From: Provencibacterium sp.
GTDB lineage: Bacteria; Bacillota; Clostridia; Oscillospirales; Ruminococcaceae
Length of the DNA stretch: 64,000 nucleotides
NCBI GenBank assembly: GCA_022792175.1
Contig: JAAWAN010000029.1
Span: 1-64,000, forward strand
Direction: 5' to 3'
Positions 1-8,014 of the stretch are shown here, in pieces. The notes beneath the pieces were generated by a model that did not search any database, was not told the DNA's origin, and worked only from the letters and a program-made list of their open reading frames with translations. Positions within the stretch are counted from its first letter, which is position 1; each line of letters opens with the position of its first letter. A program made the translations under genes and the position numbers.

Positions 1-281
1 AAATCGGGAAGCAGGTCATACTCCTCCATCCTGCCGGTAAAGGGATTCCAGGTTCGGTAATTTACCTGCCCGGAGTAGGGGGGCTTTATCTGCTCAAAGC
101 CATCCGGGTTGTAGATGGGACGGGAGAAGCAGCTTATCCGGATTCGATTTCCCGGCTCATACCGGACTTTGGTATTATACAGGGCATCCGAGGAAGGAAG
201 AGGGGAAAGCATTTCCCTGCCTGTGCTTCCCGGATGGTAAACGGCAGACCCTTTTTTCGGGCTGATGACATAATGTGGCAC
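1..281 (-). CDS. Partial hypothetical protein, truncated by window edge
   Basis: A reading frame on the minus strand stays open from a GTG at 281-279 to the window edge, about 93 codons. A TAG stop sits directly before the GTG, so the frame begins here or the gene is a fragment. The peptide is rich in Pro, Tyr and Arg (for example KPPYSGQVNYRTWNPFTGR), is soluble and matches no family I recognise. The upstream ribosome-binding site is weak (AGGA about 13 nt before the GTG). It lies downstream of and collinear with two small genes that have good ribosome-binding sites, so the three may be one transcription unit. A replication or transfer protein of a mobile element is possible, but nothing in the sequence proves it. 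Confidence 0.35.
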   Translation of the reverse strand, partial: MPHYVISPKKGSAVYHPGSTGREMLSPLPSSDALYNTKVRYEPGNRIRISCFSRPIYNPDGFEQIKPPYSGQVNYRTWNPFTGRMEEYDLLPD

Positions 282-380
282 CTATCAAGTCACTTCCTAC
301 TCCCGGAATAATTATATATATTCCTTATCCCCGCTTTTTCCCTGTTCTGATTTTTGGGGATGCGGGAACAGCGGTGAGGA

Positions 381-599
381 TCAGGCTGTAATCCTCACCG
401 CAAACTTGCCGTCGTTGCGGGCATATACCTGCAGATGGACGATATCTCCCGGCTGGTACGCGCTGCGCGAATAGATACAGCCTACCGCGCCGGTATCGTC
501 CGCTATGTACACTTTAAACATCTGCCGTTCCGTGCCGTCATCGCCTCTGAACATGGTGGGGGCTACACTCAACACCGGGGCTTCTATAAAGTCACCCAT
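381..599 (-). CDS. Small hypothetical protein, 72 aa, all-beta and OB-fold-like
   Basis: The start ATG at 599-597 follows GGAGG with about 9 nt spacing; the open frame continues further upstream but lacks such a signal. The product (starting MGDFIEAPVLSV) alternates short beta-like stretches with glycines and ends with GKFAVRITA. This pattern fits a small OB-fold or single-strand nucleic-acid-binding protein, as found in filamentous phages and rolling-circle elements, but no diagnostic motif is present. An inverted repeat (371-381 with 391-401) overlaps the stop codon. Its neighbours are two other short unassigned ORFs on the same strand. I read it as a real small gene from a cryptic element. 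The function is a guess. Confidence 0.55.
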   Translation of the reverse strand: MGDFIEAPVLSVAPTMFRGDDGTERQMFKVYIADDTGAVGCIYSRSAYQPGDIVHLQVYARNDGKFAVRITA

Positions 600-684
600 T
601 TTTACTGCCTCCTTATTCTCTTGTCTGTTTTGGTGGATTTGCGTATATATGAAAAGTGTCCCGGTTCGGGCAGCGCCCTTACCG

Positions 685-888
685 TCACGCTCTTGCCTGC
701 CGTTCTTCGATAAACCGGGAGGCGGAAAAGGTGGACAGACGGCCGCGGTCATCCCTACAGAACAGGTACAGGTCATGGTTTATGCAGACCTTTTCGCCGA
801 AGTACACCTTGCCATGCGTCAGGCGCTCGGTCTGTCCCCGGCTGCTGCTGCAGATATATCCTGTCCCGTTCGGGAAGATGGCTTCCAT
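685..888 (-). CDS. Small hypothetical protein, 67 aa
   Basis: The ATG at 888-886 is preceded by a perfect AGGAGG eight nucleotides upstream, which decides the start over an in-frame ATG further upstream. The product begins MEAIFPNGTGYICSSS and contains three cysteines and a charged C-terminus (FIEERQARA); no family is recognised. It is first in a run of three small minus-strand ORFs and is divergent from the T-box operon promoter at 1006. A TAAAAT hexamer at 970-965 on the minus strand could be its -10, but the -35 is poor. Small size, unknown relatives and tight grouping suggest an integrated plasmid or phage remnant. Confidence 0.5.
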   Translation of the reverse strand: MEAIFPNGTGYICSSSRGQTERLTHGKVYFGEKVCINHDLYLFCRDDRGRLSTFSASRFIEERQARA

Positions 889-1005
889 CTCTTTTCGCCT
901 CCTTTCTGACATTAAAAAGCGCTCAGAGGAAAGGAATTTTTGGCCCTCTTCCTCTTCCCGCTCTATTTTACACTTTTCGTGCTCTGCAAAAAATCCGTTT
1001 CCCCC

Positions 1006-1034
1006 TTTACAGAAATAAAAAACTATGCTATGAT
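1006..1034 (+). promoter_or_regulatory. Sigma-A promoter of the T-box operon
   Basis: TTTACA (1006-1011) and TATGAT (1029-1034) are separated by exactly 17 bp, each matching the consensus at five of six positions. Transcription would start near 1041, just upstream of the T-box stem I. Confidence 0.72.
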
Positions 1035-1040
1035 AAAAAG

Positions 1041-1344
1041 CAAATCCACAAAAAAGAAATGCGTTGATGGGGCATAACAGCGGCCAACATATCCGTTTCA
1101 GAGAGCTGCCGGGCGGTGCGAGGCAGTGCGGCCGGCGCGCTGGAAACTCTCCCCGGAGCAGCCGGACTGAAAGGCTTTTCGCCGATTAGGGCCGGACGGG
1201 GTTCCTCCCGTTATCCAAGGAGAGCATTTGTTTTTGATGGCAGATGCTGCAGAGCAGGGCGCATAAGCGCCAACCAGAGTGGTACCGCGGAGGATTTACT
1301 GGCGCCTTCGTCTTTGGAAAAAACCAAAGACGAAGGCGTTTTTT
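1041..1344 (+). promoter_or_regulatory. T-box riboswitch leader, probably tRNA-Leu sensing
   Basis: The conserved T-box is at 1272-1290 (AACCAGAGTGGTACCGCGG). Its UGGU bulge (1280-1283) would pair with an ACCA tRNA end, so a tRNA with discriminator A. The stem I apical loop (GGGCGGTGCGAG, near 1110-1122) is closed by CTGCC/GGCAG and closely resembles that of known T-boxes. A stem IIA/B segment carries CCGTTATC near 1208-1215. Lower stem I pairs GGGG (about 1069-1072) with CCCC (1151-1154) and AGCG with CGCT, which places GAAACTC in the specifier loop. The likely specifier is CTC (Leu) at 1147-1149. CCAG (1274-1277) can pair with CTGG (1299-1302) as the antiterminator, competing with the terminator that follows. 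The T-box identity is firm. The leucine assignment is inferred from the codon plus the discriminator base. Confidence 0.87.
1303..1344 (+). terminator. T-box leader terminator
   Basis: A perfect 15-bp stem (1303-1317 with 1324-1338), an A6 loop and a T6 tract (1339-1344) form a strong intrinsic terminator directly after the T-box antiterminator. It is the regulatory off-state of the leader. Confidence 0.87.
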
Positions 1345-1436
1345 CTGCCTTCTCTGCGCACAGAAAAATAAAAAATAGCGGAAACGGCGCCGCCTCCGCC
1401 TGCGGAGGGCCTGTTTCCGGAAAGGAAGGAACCCGC

Positions 1437-3968
1437 ATGAAACTCGCATTTTCTACCCTGGGCTGCCCCGATTTTGACTGGCCGGATATCTATTCGATGG
1501 CAAAGGACTTCGGCTTTTCCGGCATTGAGCTGCGCGGGCTGGGAGACGATATCTTCTCGGTGCGCGCCAAGCCCTTCAGAGAGGATAATCTGCCCGCCAC
1601 CATCGAGCTTTTAAAAAAGCAGCGGCTGGAAATCCCCTGCCTCTCCACCGGCTGCGCGCTGAAATTTGCCGAAAGGCGGACGGAGACCCACGCTGAAATC
1701 CTCGAATATATCGAGCTGGCCGAAAAGCTCGGCACCCCCTATATCCGTATTCTGGGCGACCTTACGGCCCAGCCGGAGGGCGAGGTGGATGATAAGGCGG
1801 TGCTCGAGGCGCTGCGCGCCCTGGCCCCCATCGCCGAGGAGAAGGGAGTGACACTGCTGGTCGAGACGAACGGCGTCTATGCCGATACCGCCCGGCTGCG
1901 CGCGCTGCTCGATGAGGTGCGCTCCGACTTTGTGGCCGCCCTCTGGGATATCCACCACCCCTACCGGTTTATGGGCGAATCCCCCGAGCAGACGGTGCAG
2001 AATCTCGGCGCTTACATCAAATATACCCATATCAAGGATTCGCTCATGAAGGAGGGGCGGGTCTGCTACCGGCTGATGGGCGAGGGCGACCTGCCGATGG
2101 ATGAAATTATCCGGGCGCTGCGCTCAATTAACTATGAGGGCTATGTCTCACTCGAATGGCTGCGCCGGTATGCGCCCGACCTCTCGGACGCGGGCATCGT
2201 TTTCCCGCACTTCGCCAATTTCATGAGCCAGTATGATGAAAAGGCCTCCGAAACCGGGCGGCTCTGCAAAAACCATGCGGGCACCGGCTACTATATCTGG
2301 CCGAAGGAGACGCTTATCGACCTCACCTTCCCCCAGGTACTCGACCGGATGGCAGAGGAATTCCCCGACCAGTATGCCTTTCGCTACACCACCTGCGACT
2401 ATACCCGCACCTATGCCGAGTTCCGGGAGGATGTCGACAATTTCGCCCGCACGCTGATTGCGCTGGGTGTGCGGGCGGGCGACCATGTCGCCATCTGGGC
2501 GACCAACGTGCCGCAATGGTTCATCACCTTCTGGGCGGCGACCAAAATCGGCGCGGTGCTCGTCACTGTCAACACCGCCTACAAAATCCATGAGGCGGAG
2601 TACCTGCTGCGCCAGTCGGACACCCACACCCTCGTGATGATTGACGGCTACAAGGATTCCGACTATGTGGGCATCATGCATGAGCTCTGCCCCGAGCTGG
2701 CTGAAACGGAAAAGGGCCGGCCGCTGCACTGCAGGCGCCTGCCGTTTCTTAGGAACATCATCACCATTGATTCCGCCCAGCCCGGCTGCTATACCTGGGA
2801 GGAGAGCCTGGCGCTCTCTTCGCGCGTGCCGGTCGAGGAGGTCTGGCGGCGGGCGGCGGCCGTTAATAAACACGATGTCTGCAACATGCAGTACACCTCC
2901 GGCACCACCGGCTTCCCCAAGGGGGTTATGCTCACTCATTATAACGTTGTCAACAACGGCAAGGCAATCGGCGACTGCATGGATCTTTCCACCGCCGACC
3001 GGATGATGATTCAGGTGCCGATGTTCCACTGCTTCGGCATGGTGCTGGCCATGACCGCCTCAATGACCCACGGCACCACCATGTCCCCCATCCCCGCCTT
3101 CTCGCCGCGGGTGAGCCTCGACTGCATCAACCGCGAGAAGATCACCGCCTTTCACGGCGTGCCCACCATGTTTATCGCCATGCTGAACCACGAAAACTTC
3201 CCGAAGACCGACTTTAGCCATATGCGCACCGGCATCATGGCTGGCAGCCCCTGCCCCATCAAGGTGATGCGCGATGTCATTGATAAGATGCACATGAGCG
3301 AAATCTGCATCACCTACGGGCAGACCGAGGCCTCCCCCGGCTGCACAATGAGCAAGACCACCGACTCGATCGAGGCGCGGGTCGCGACGGTGGGCGGCGC
3401 GATGTTCGGCGTCACCTGCAAAATCGTTGACCCGGAGACGGGAGAGGACCTGCCGGACAATGTGGACGGCGAATTTGTCGCCAGGGGCTATAACATCATG
3501 AAGGGCTACTACAAGATGCCCAACGCCACCGCCGCCGCCATTGATGAGGATGGATGGCTGCACACCGGCGACCTTGCCCGGCGGGATGAAAACGGCTACT
3601 ACAAGATTACCGGGCGGATTAAGGATATGATTATCCGCGGAGGTGAAAATATTTATCCGAAGGAGATCGAAGACTTTATCTATACCCATCCGAAGGTGTC
3701 GGATGTGCAGGTCATCGGCGTGCCCGACCGGCAGTATGGCGAGGAGATTATGGCCTGCGTTGTGCTCAAGGAGGGCGAACAGATGAGCGAGCAGGAGCTC
3801 AAGGACTATGTCTCCTCCCATATGGCCAAGCACAAGACCCCCCGCTATGTCGATTTTGTCGAGGGCTTCCCGATGAACGCGGCCGGCAAAATCCTCAAAT
3901 ATAAAATGCGCGAGCAGGCGGTAGAAAAGCTCCGGCTGCAGGCGGATGCCAGCATTGAAACCGCCTGA
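1437..3968 (+). CDS. TIM-barrel isomerase-like / acyl-CoA synthetase fusion
   Basis: 843 aa. The ATG at 1437 follows AGGAAGGA by about 6 nt; the frame is open further upstream, but that part overlaps the T-box leader. Residues 1-275 are an AP-endonuclease-2/xylose-isomerase-like barrel with likely metal ligands in LVETNG, ALWDIHH, YTHIKD and SLEWLRR. Residues 300-835 are an acyl/aryl-CoA synthetase of the AMP-forming ANL family, with the P-loop-like YTSGTTGFPKG near residue 487, GQTEASPG, DGWLHTGDL and the C-terminal GKILKYKMRE lysine motif. The two parts are in one frame with no stop between them. Normally these are separate proteins: one isomerises or epimerises sugars or polyols, the other activates a carboxylic acid to its CoA thioester. 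The substrate is unknown. GH31 follows 44 nt downstream in the same operon. Confidence 0.88.
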   Translation: MKLAFSTLGCPDFDWPDIYSMAKDFGFSGIELRGLGDDIFSVRAKPFREDNLPATIELLKKQRLEIPCLSTGCALKFAERRTETHAEILEYIELAEKLGTPYIRILGDLTAQPEGEVDDKAVLEALRALAPIAEEKGVTLLVETNGVYADTARLRALLDEVRSDFVAALWDIHHPYRFMGESPEQTVQNLGAYIKYTHIKDSLMKEGRVCYRLMGEGDLPMDEIIRALRSINYEGYVSLEWLRRYAPDLSDAGIVFPHFANFMSQYDEKASETGRLCKNHAGTGYYIWPKETLIDLTFPQVLDRMAEEFPDQYAFRYTTCDYTRTYAEFREDVDNFARTLIALGVRAGDHVAIWATNVPQWFITFWAATKIGAVLVTVNTAYKIHEAEYLLRQSDTHTLVMIDGYKDSDYVGIMHELCPELAETEKGRPLHCRRLPFLRNIITIDSAQPGCYTWEESLALSSRVPVEEVWRRAAAVNKHDVCNMQYTSGTTGFPKGVMLTHYNVVNNGKAIGDCMDLSTADRMMIQVPMFHCFGMVLAMTASMTHGTTMSPIPAFSPRVSLDCINREKITAFHGVPTMFIAMLNHENFPKTDFSHMRTGIMAGSPCPIKVMRDVIDKMHMSEICITYGQTEASPGCTMSKTTDSIEARVATVGGAMFGVTCKIVDPETGEDLPDNVDGEFVARGYNIMKGYYKMPNATAAAIDEDGWLHTGDLARRDENGYYKITGRIKDMIIRGGENIYPKEIEDFIYTHPKVSDVQVIGVPDRQYGEEIMACVVLKEGEQMSEQELKDYVSSHMAKHKTPRYVDFVEGFPMNAAGKILKYKMREQAVEKLRLQADASIETA

Positions 3969-4012
3969 AAACCGCTCCCGGCTTCGCCGAAAAAGGAAAG
4001 GGGAATACCCGC

Positions 4013-6010
4013 ATGGAGTTTTTTGAAAGGCAGGGCGGCAGCCTCATCTTCCGGCAGAATGGGGAAACGGTGCAGCTCACGCCCTGGGGAGAAAATGCGC
4101 TGCGCATCCAAAGCGTCCCGCTGGGGGAACTTTCCGAGGGCAGCGCGGCGCTGCTTTCGGCGGAAAAAACAGAGGCCATTATCGGGCTGCAGGAAAAAAG
4201 CGCCTTTATTCAAAACGGAAAAATCCGGGCAGAGCTTTTGGTGGATGACTGGCACAGGTCGCTGCAGATTAGCTTTTATAACCAGAGGCGGGAGCTGCTG
4301 CTGCAGGAAATCCCCTCCGGCGGTGCGCTTTCGCTCAGAGCCCGCCAGTTTAAGGCCCTGCCCGGCGGCAGCTACCGGCTGAAGGCCAGCTTTCTTTCAA
4401 ACCCGGAGGAAAAGCTTTACGGAATGGGGCAGTACCAGCAGGAGATTTTGAATTTAAAGGGCTGCAACCTCGAGCTTGCCCACCGCAATTCCCAGGCGAG
4501 CATCCCCTTTCTGCTTTCCAGCCTGGGCTATGGCTTTTTATGGAACAACCCGGCCATAGGCGAGGTGCACTTTGGCCGCAATACCACCGAGTGGATTGCC
4601 GAATCGACCGCAAAGCTCGACTACTGGATTGTCGCCGGCGACACCCCCGCCGAGATTGAGGAGGCCTATGCACAGGTAACCGGCAAGGCGCCGATGATGC
4701 CGGAATACGGCCTCGGCTTCTGGCAGTGCAAGCTGCGCTACTATAACCAGCAGCAGGTGCTGGATATCGCCCGGGAGTATAAGCGCCGGAATATCCCGCT
4801 CGATGTGCTGGTCATCGACTACTACCACTGGCCGCGCTGCGGCGACTGGCGCTTTGATGAGGAATATTTCCCCGACCCCGCGGCAATGGTCAGAGAGCTG
4901 CAGGAGATGGGCATCGAAACGATGGTCTCCATCTGGCCGCAGGTCGACTGGAGAAGCGAAAACTATGAACAGATGAAGCAGCAGGGGCTGCTCGTTAAAA
5001 CCAACGCCGGCATCGATGTGCAGATGCTTTTTCACGGCAACAACGTCTTTATGGACGCCACCAACCCGCGCGCCCGCCGCTATGTCTGGGAAAAATGCAG
5101 AAAAAATTATGCGGACCTCGGCATCCGCGCCTTCTGGCTGGATGAGGCGGAGCCGGAGTTTACCACTTATGACTATGAAAGCTACCGCTACCATCTGGGC
5201 CCGGTTCTGCAGGTGGGCAACCTCTATCCCCGGGAATATGCGCGCCTGTTCTATGAGGGCCAGCGGGAAAACGGGCAGACGGATATCGTCAACCTTCTGC
5301 GCTGCGCATGGGCGGGCAGCCAGCGCTATGGGGCACTGGTCTGGTCGGGAGACATCATGTCCACCTATGAAGATTTCCGCAAGCAGATCTGCGCGGGCAT
5401 CCATATGGGCCTTGCGGGCATCCCCTGGTGGACGACCGACATCGGCGGCTTTCATGGCGGCGTTACCGGGGATGAGGATTTCCGGGAGCTTCTGGTGCGC
5501 TGGTTCCAGTTTGGGACCTTCTGCCCGGTCATGCGCCTGCACGGAAACCGACAGCCGAACCGGCCGGTTATCAACCGGGCGGGAGAGGTGCGGGAGGGCA
5601 CCGGGGCGGATAACGAAATCTGGAGCTTCGGCGAAAGGGCCTACCCCATTCTGCTCAAGTTTATCGAAATCCGCGAGCTGCTGCGAAACTATACCCGCAG
5701 CCTGATGCGCGAGGCGCACGAAAAGGGAACGCCGCTCATGCGCGCGCTGTTCTATGAATTCCCGCAGGATGCCGCCTGCTGGGAGATTGCCGACGCCTAC
5801 CTGTACGGACCGGACATTCTGGTAGCGCCGGTCTGCTACCCGCACCAGACGGCGCGGGAGGTCTATCTGCCAAAGGGGGCCTTCTGGGTGCATGCCGCAA
5901 GCGGAAAACGCTATGAGGGCGGGCAAAGCTGCCGCATAGAGGCGCCGCTTGATACCCTGCCCGTTTTCCTGCGGGAGGGCCGGCAGGAATATCTCATCGG
6001 CCGCATTTAG
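4013..6010 (+). CDS. GH31 family alpha-glycosidase (alpha-xylosidase/glucosidase-like)
   Basis: 665 aa, cytoplasmic (no signal peptide). An N-terminal beta-sandwich covers about residues 1-210, followed by the GH31 (beta/alpha)8 barrel. The nucleophile Asp lies in FWLDEAEPE near residue 378, and the acid/base Asp is in WSGDI near residue 447. WWTTDIGGFHGG and RLHGNRQPNR are further GH31 subsite signatures. The family releases terminal alpha-linked xylose, glucose or galactose; the exact specificity cannot be read, although WLDEAEPE is common in alpha-xylosidase and related branches. A ribosome-binding site (AAAGGAAAGGGG) precedes ATG 4013. The short gap to the preceding fusion gene implies cotranscription from the T-box promoter. 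Confidence 0.88.
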   Translation: MEFFERQGGSLIFRQNGETVQLTPWGENALRIQSVPLGELSEGSAALLSAEKTEAIIGLQEKSAFIQNGKIRAELLVDDWHRSLQISFYNQRRELLLQEIPSGGALSLRARQFKALPGGSYRLKASFLSNPEEKLYGMGQYQQEILNLKGCNLELAHRNSQASIPFLLSSLGYGFLWNNPAIGEVHFGRNTTEWIAESTAKLDYWIVAGDTPAEIEEAYAQVTGKAPMMPEYGLGFWQCKLRYYNQQQVLDIAREYKRRNIPLDVLVIDYYHWPRCGDWRFDEEYFPDPAAMVRELQEMGIETMVSIWPQVDWRSENYEQMKQQGLLVKTNAGIDVQMLFHGNNVFMDATNPRARRYVWEKCRKNYADLGIRAFWLDEAEPEFTTYDYESYRYHLGPVLQVGNLYPREYARLFYEGQRENGQTDIVNLLRCAWAGSQRYGALVWSGDIMSTYEDFRKQICAGIHMGLAGIPWWTTDIGGFHGGVTGDEDFRELLVRWFQFGTFCPVMRLHGNRQPNRPVINRAGEVREGTGADNEIWSFGERAYPILLKFIEIRELLRNYTRSLMREAHEKGTPLMRALFYEFPQDAACWEIADAYLYGPDILVAPVCYPHQTAREVYLPKGAFWVHAASGKRYEGGQSCRIEAPLDTLPVFLREGRQEYLIGRI

Positions 6011-6204
6011 CCAAAACCCTTTTATCCGGATGACCCGCACCGTCAAAGCCCCTTTTGAAATCTTTTTCGCTATCCTGCGAAAAAACTTTCGCTGGGCCCT
6101 TGATTTTTCCGTAAAAATAGGGTTGAATGATAGGGAGAACATATCGGCCGGCCGCGGCGGCCGAGGCTTTATGAAAACAGCCGCGGGGAAAGGGAATGAT
6201 AACG

Positions 6205-7356
6205 ATGGCAGATGAAGTACTGAGCCAGTTCACCCCCGCCGGATGGGACGAGGAAGAAGCCTTTACCGGCAAGAAGCTGCGCTTCGGCATCATCGGGACC
6301 GGCTGGATTGCCGAGTCGCATGTCGAGAGCCTCAAGCAGATGAAGGATGCCGAGATTGTCGCCGGCGCCGACCTCATCCCCGGCAAAGCGGAAAAATTCT
6401 TTAAGCACTATGGGTTGCCGGATGTGCGGCTCTATCCCGACCACAAATCAATGCTCGAAAATGAGCAGCTGGACGCTGTCTGTGTCTGCACCTACAACAC
6501 CCAGCATGCCGTCTGCACCATCGATGCGCTGAATAAGGGCGTCAACGTTCTGCTCGAGAAGCCGATGACCGTTACCCTCGAGGAGGCCGCCGATATCATC
6601 CGCGCCGAGAAGAAGAGCGGCAAGCTCCTCTCCATTGGCTTCCAGCCCCGCATGGACGACAATATGAAGATGATTAAAAAGATTGTCGAGTCCGGCGAGC
6701 TCGGAAAAATCTACTACATACAGACCGGCGGCGGCCGCCGCCGCGGCATCCCGAACAGCACCTTCATCGAGAAGAAGACGGCCGGCATCGGCGCGCTCGG
6801 CGATATCGGCTGCTATTCGCTCGACATGGTTCTGAACGCCATCGGCTATCCGAAGCCGCTGACCGTTTCCGGCTACAAATCCGGCTTCTTCGGCGCCAAT
6901 CCGAAATATAATAACCCGAAGGATGCCGCGCGCTTTAACGTCGATGACTTCGCGGCCGCCTTTATCCGCCTCGAGGGGGATATCATCCTCGACTTCCGTA
7001 TCGCCTGGGCAATGCACATCGACACTCCCGGCGACACGATTATTATGGGCACTGAGGGGGCGCTGCGCATTCCCTCCACCGAATGCTGGAACGGCTCGGT
7101 GGGCGGACCGATGAAGCTCTACCGCGATGTGGCCGGCAAGCAGACGGAGACTGAAATCCCGCTCTGCGAGGAGCAGGACAGCTTCTCCGGCCTCTTCTAT
7201 CTCAAGCTGCGCTCGTTTATTGATGCTATCCGCAATGGTACGCAGGCCCCCGTGCCCTCCAGCCAGATTCTCTATAATCAGGCGATTATCGATGGTATCG
7301 TGCGCTCTGCCGAGCTCGGCCGCGAGATTGAAATCCAGCTGCCCAGCGATCTGTAA
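6205..7356 (+). CDS. Gfo/Idh/MocA family NAD(P)-dependent oxidoreductase
   Basis: 383 aa from the ATG at 6205; an alternative ATG at 6196 is too close to the AGGGA ribosome-binding site, so 6205 is preferred. The N-terminal Rossmann fold has the dinucleotide motif GIIGTGWIAESH, then the family motif EKPMTV near residue 120. The central GDIGCYSLDMVL corresponds to the catalytic GxxxDxxxH-like region, although the usual His is absent from that motif. The C-terminal alpha/beta domain closes the substrate site. Family members oxidise sugars, inositols or aminosugars. A 194-bp gap after the GH31 gene holds a weak promoter-like pair (TTGATT 6100-6105, TTGAAT 6123-6128), so it may be expressed separately. 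A strong terminator follows. Confidence 0.9.
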   Translation: MADEVLSQFTPAGWDEEEAFTGKKLRFGIIGTGWIAESHVESLKQMKDAEIVAGADLIPGKAEKFFKHYGLPDVRLYPDHKSMLENEQLDAVCVCTYNTQHAVCTIDALNKGVNVLLEKPMTVTLEEAADIIRAEKKSGKLLSIGFQPRMDDNMKMIKKIVESGELGKIYYIQTGGGRRRGIPNSTFIEKKTAGIGALGDIGCYSLDMVLNAIGYPKPLTVSGYKSGFFGANPKYNNPKDAARFNVDDFAAAFIRLEGDIILDFRIAWAMHIDTPGDTIIMGTEGALRIPSTECWNGSVGGPMKLYRDVAGKQTETEIPLCEEQDSFSGLFYLKLRSFIDAIRNGTQAPVPSSQILYNQAIIDGIVRSAELGREIEIQLPSDL

Positions 7357-7385
7357 GCCTCTTCTCGTATCCCGTCTGTTTTTGA

Positions 7386-7430
7386 AAAAGCATGGCCCCC
7401 TAAAGACGGGGCCATGCTTTTTTATTTTTT
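7386..7430 (+). terminator. Rho-independent terminator after the oxidoreductase gene
   Basis: A 14-bp perfect stem (7386-7399 with 7408-7421) is followed by a T-rich tail (TTTTTTATTTTTT). It ends the T-box/GH31/oxidoreductase region. Confidence 0.88.
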
Positions 7431-7451
7431 CTTGAAAAATTTTTCTTTTTC

Positions 7452-7478
7452 TGCAACCTTTTTCCTTCCCGAACCGTA
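7452..7478 (+). promoter_or_regulatory. Candidate autoregulated ECF sigma promoter
   Basis: TGCAAC (7452-7457) and CGTA (7475-7478) are 17 bp apart. This resembles the TGAAAC/CGTA promoters read by SigW-type ECF sigma factors. It sits 42 bp before the sigma gene it would control; no good sigma-A pair is seen in this gap. Confidence 0.5.
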
Positions 7479-7519
7479 TTGTAGGTGAAGGGACCTTCAA
7501 AGAGAAAAGAGGCGTTTTT

Positions 7520-8014
7520 GTGAAGCCACCGACAGAAGAGATTTTTGAGGCCTATAAGGACCGGCTGTTCTCTATCGCCTTCACCGTCTGCCGAAACCGG
7601 GAGGATGCAGAGGACGTTCTGCAGGACACACTTCTGCGCTATGACGGTGCCGGAAAGGATTTTGAAAGCGAGGAGCATATCAAAGCCTGGCTCATCCGCG
7701 TCGCCATCAACCGGGCGAAGGACATCCGCGCCTGCTTCTGGCGGAAAAACCGGGTGGACTGGGAGGAGTATATGGAAAGCCTTCCCTTTGAGGAGCCGGC
7801 CGACAGCCGGCTGTTCCAGGCCGTCATGCAGCTGGCAGAGAAATACCGCATCGTCATCCATATGTTCTACTATGAGGATTATGACATCCAGGAGATTGCA
7901 GGCATTCTCGGCTGTCCCGGCGGCACGGTAAAAAGCCGGCTGAGCAGAGCACGGGCGCTTCTGAAACAAACACTGAAGGAGGAATGGAACGATGACGGAC
8001 AGACAGCGGTATAA
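7520..8014 (+). CDS. RNA polymerase sigma factor, ECF subfamily
   Basis: 164 aa, GTG start at 7520. Sigma region 2 spans about residues 5-75 (EDAEDVLQDTLLRY for core binding and AWLIRVAINRAKD for -10 recognition). Region 4 spans about residues 103-155, with the helix-turn-helix IQEIAGILGCPGGTVKSRLS contacting the -35. Regions 1 and 3 are absent, as in all ECF factors. The next gene overlaps it by 23 bp and encodes a single-pass membrane protein, the standard sigma/anti-sigma arrangement. The upstream TGCAAC/CGTA element suggests positive autoregulation. The signal sensed is unknown. Confidence 0.9.
   Translation: MKPPTEEIFEAYKDRLFSIAFTVCRNREDAEDVLQDTLLRYDGAGKDFESEEHIKAWLIRVAINRAKDIRACFWRKNRVDWEEYMESLPFEEPADSRLFQAVMQLAEKYRIVIHMFYYEDYDIQEIAGILGCPGGTVKSRLSRARALLKQTLKEEWNDDGQTAV

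Noticed and set aside
1169-1173. GGC after GAAA as an alternative T-box specifier (Gly)
   Set aside because: tRNA-Gly would require a UGGA bulge (discriminator U); the leader has UGGU, and the stem I pairing places CTC, not GGC, in the specifier loop.
1116-1436. Open frame extending the fusion gene upstream
   Set aside because: It lies wholly inside the T-box leader and terminator, and a good ribosome-binding site precedes ATG 1437.
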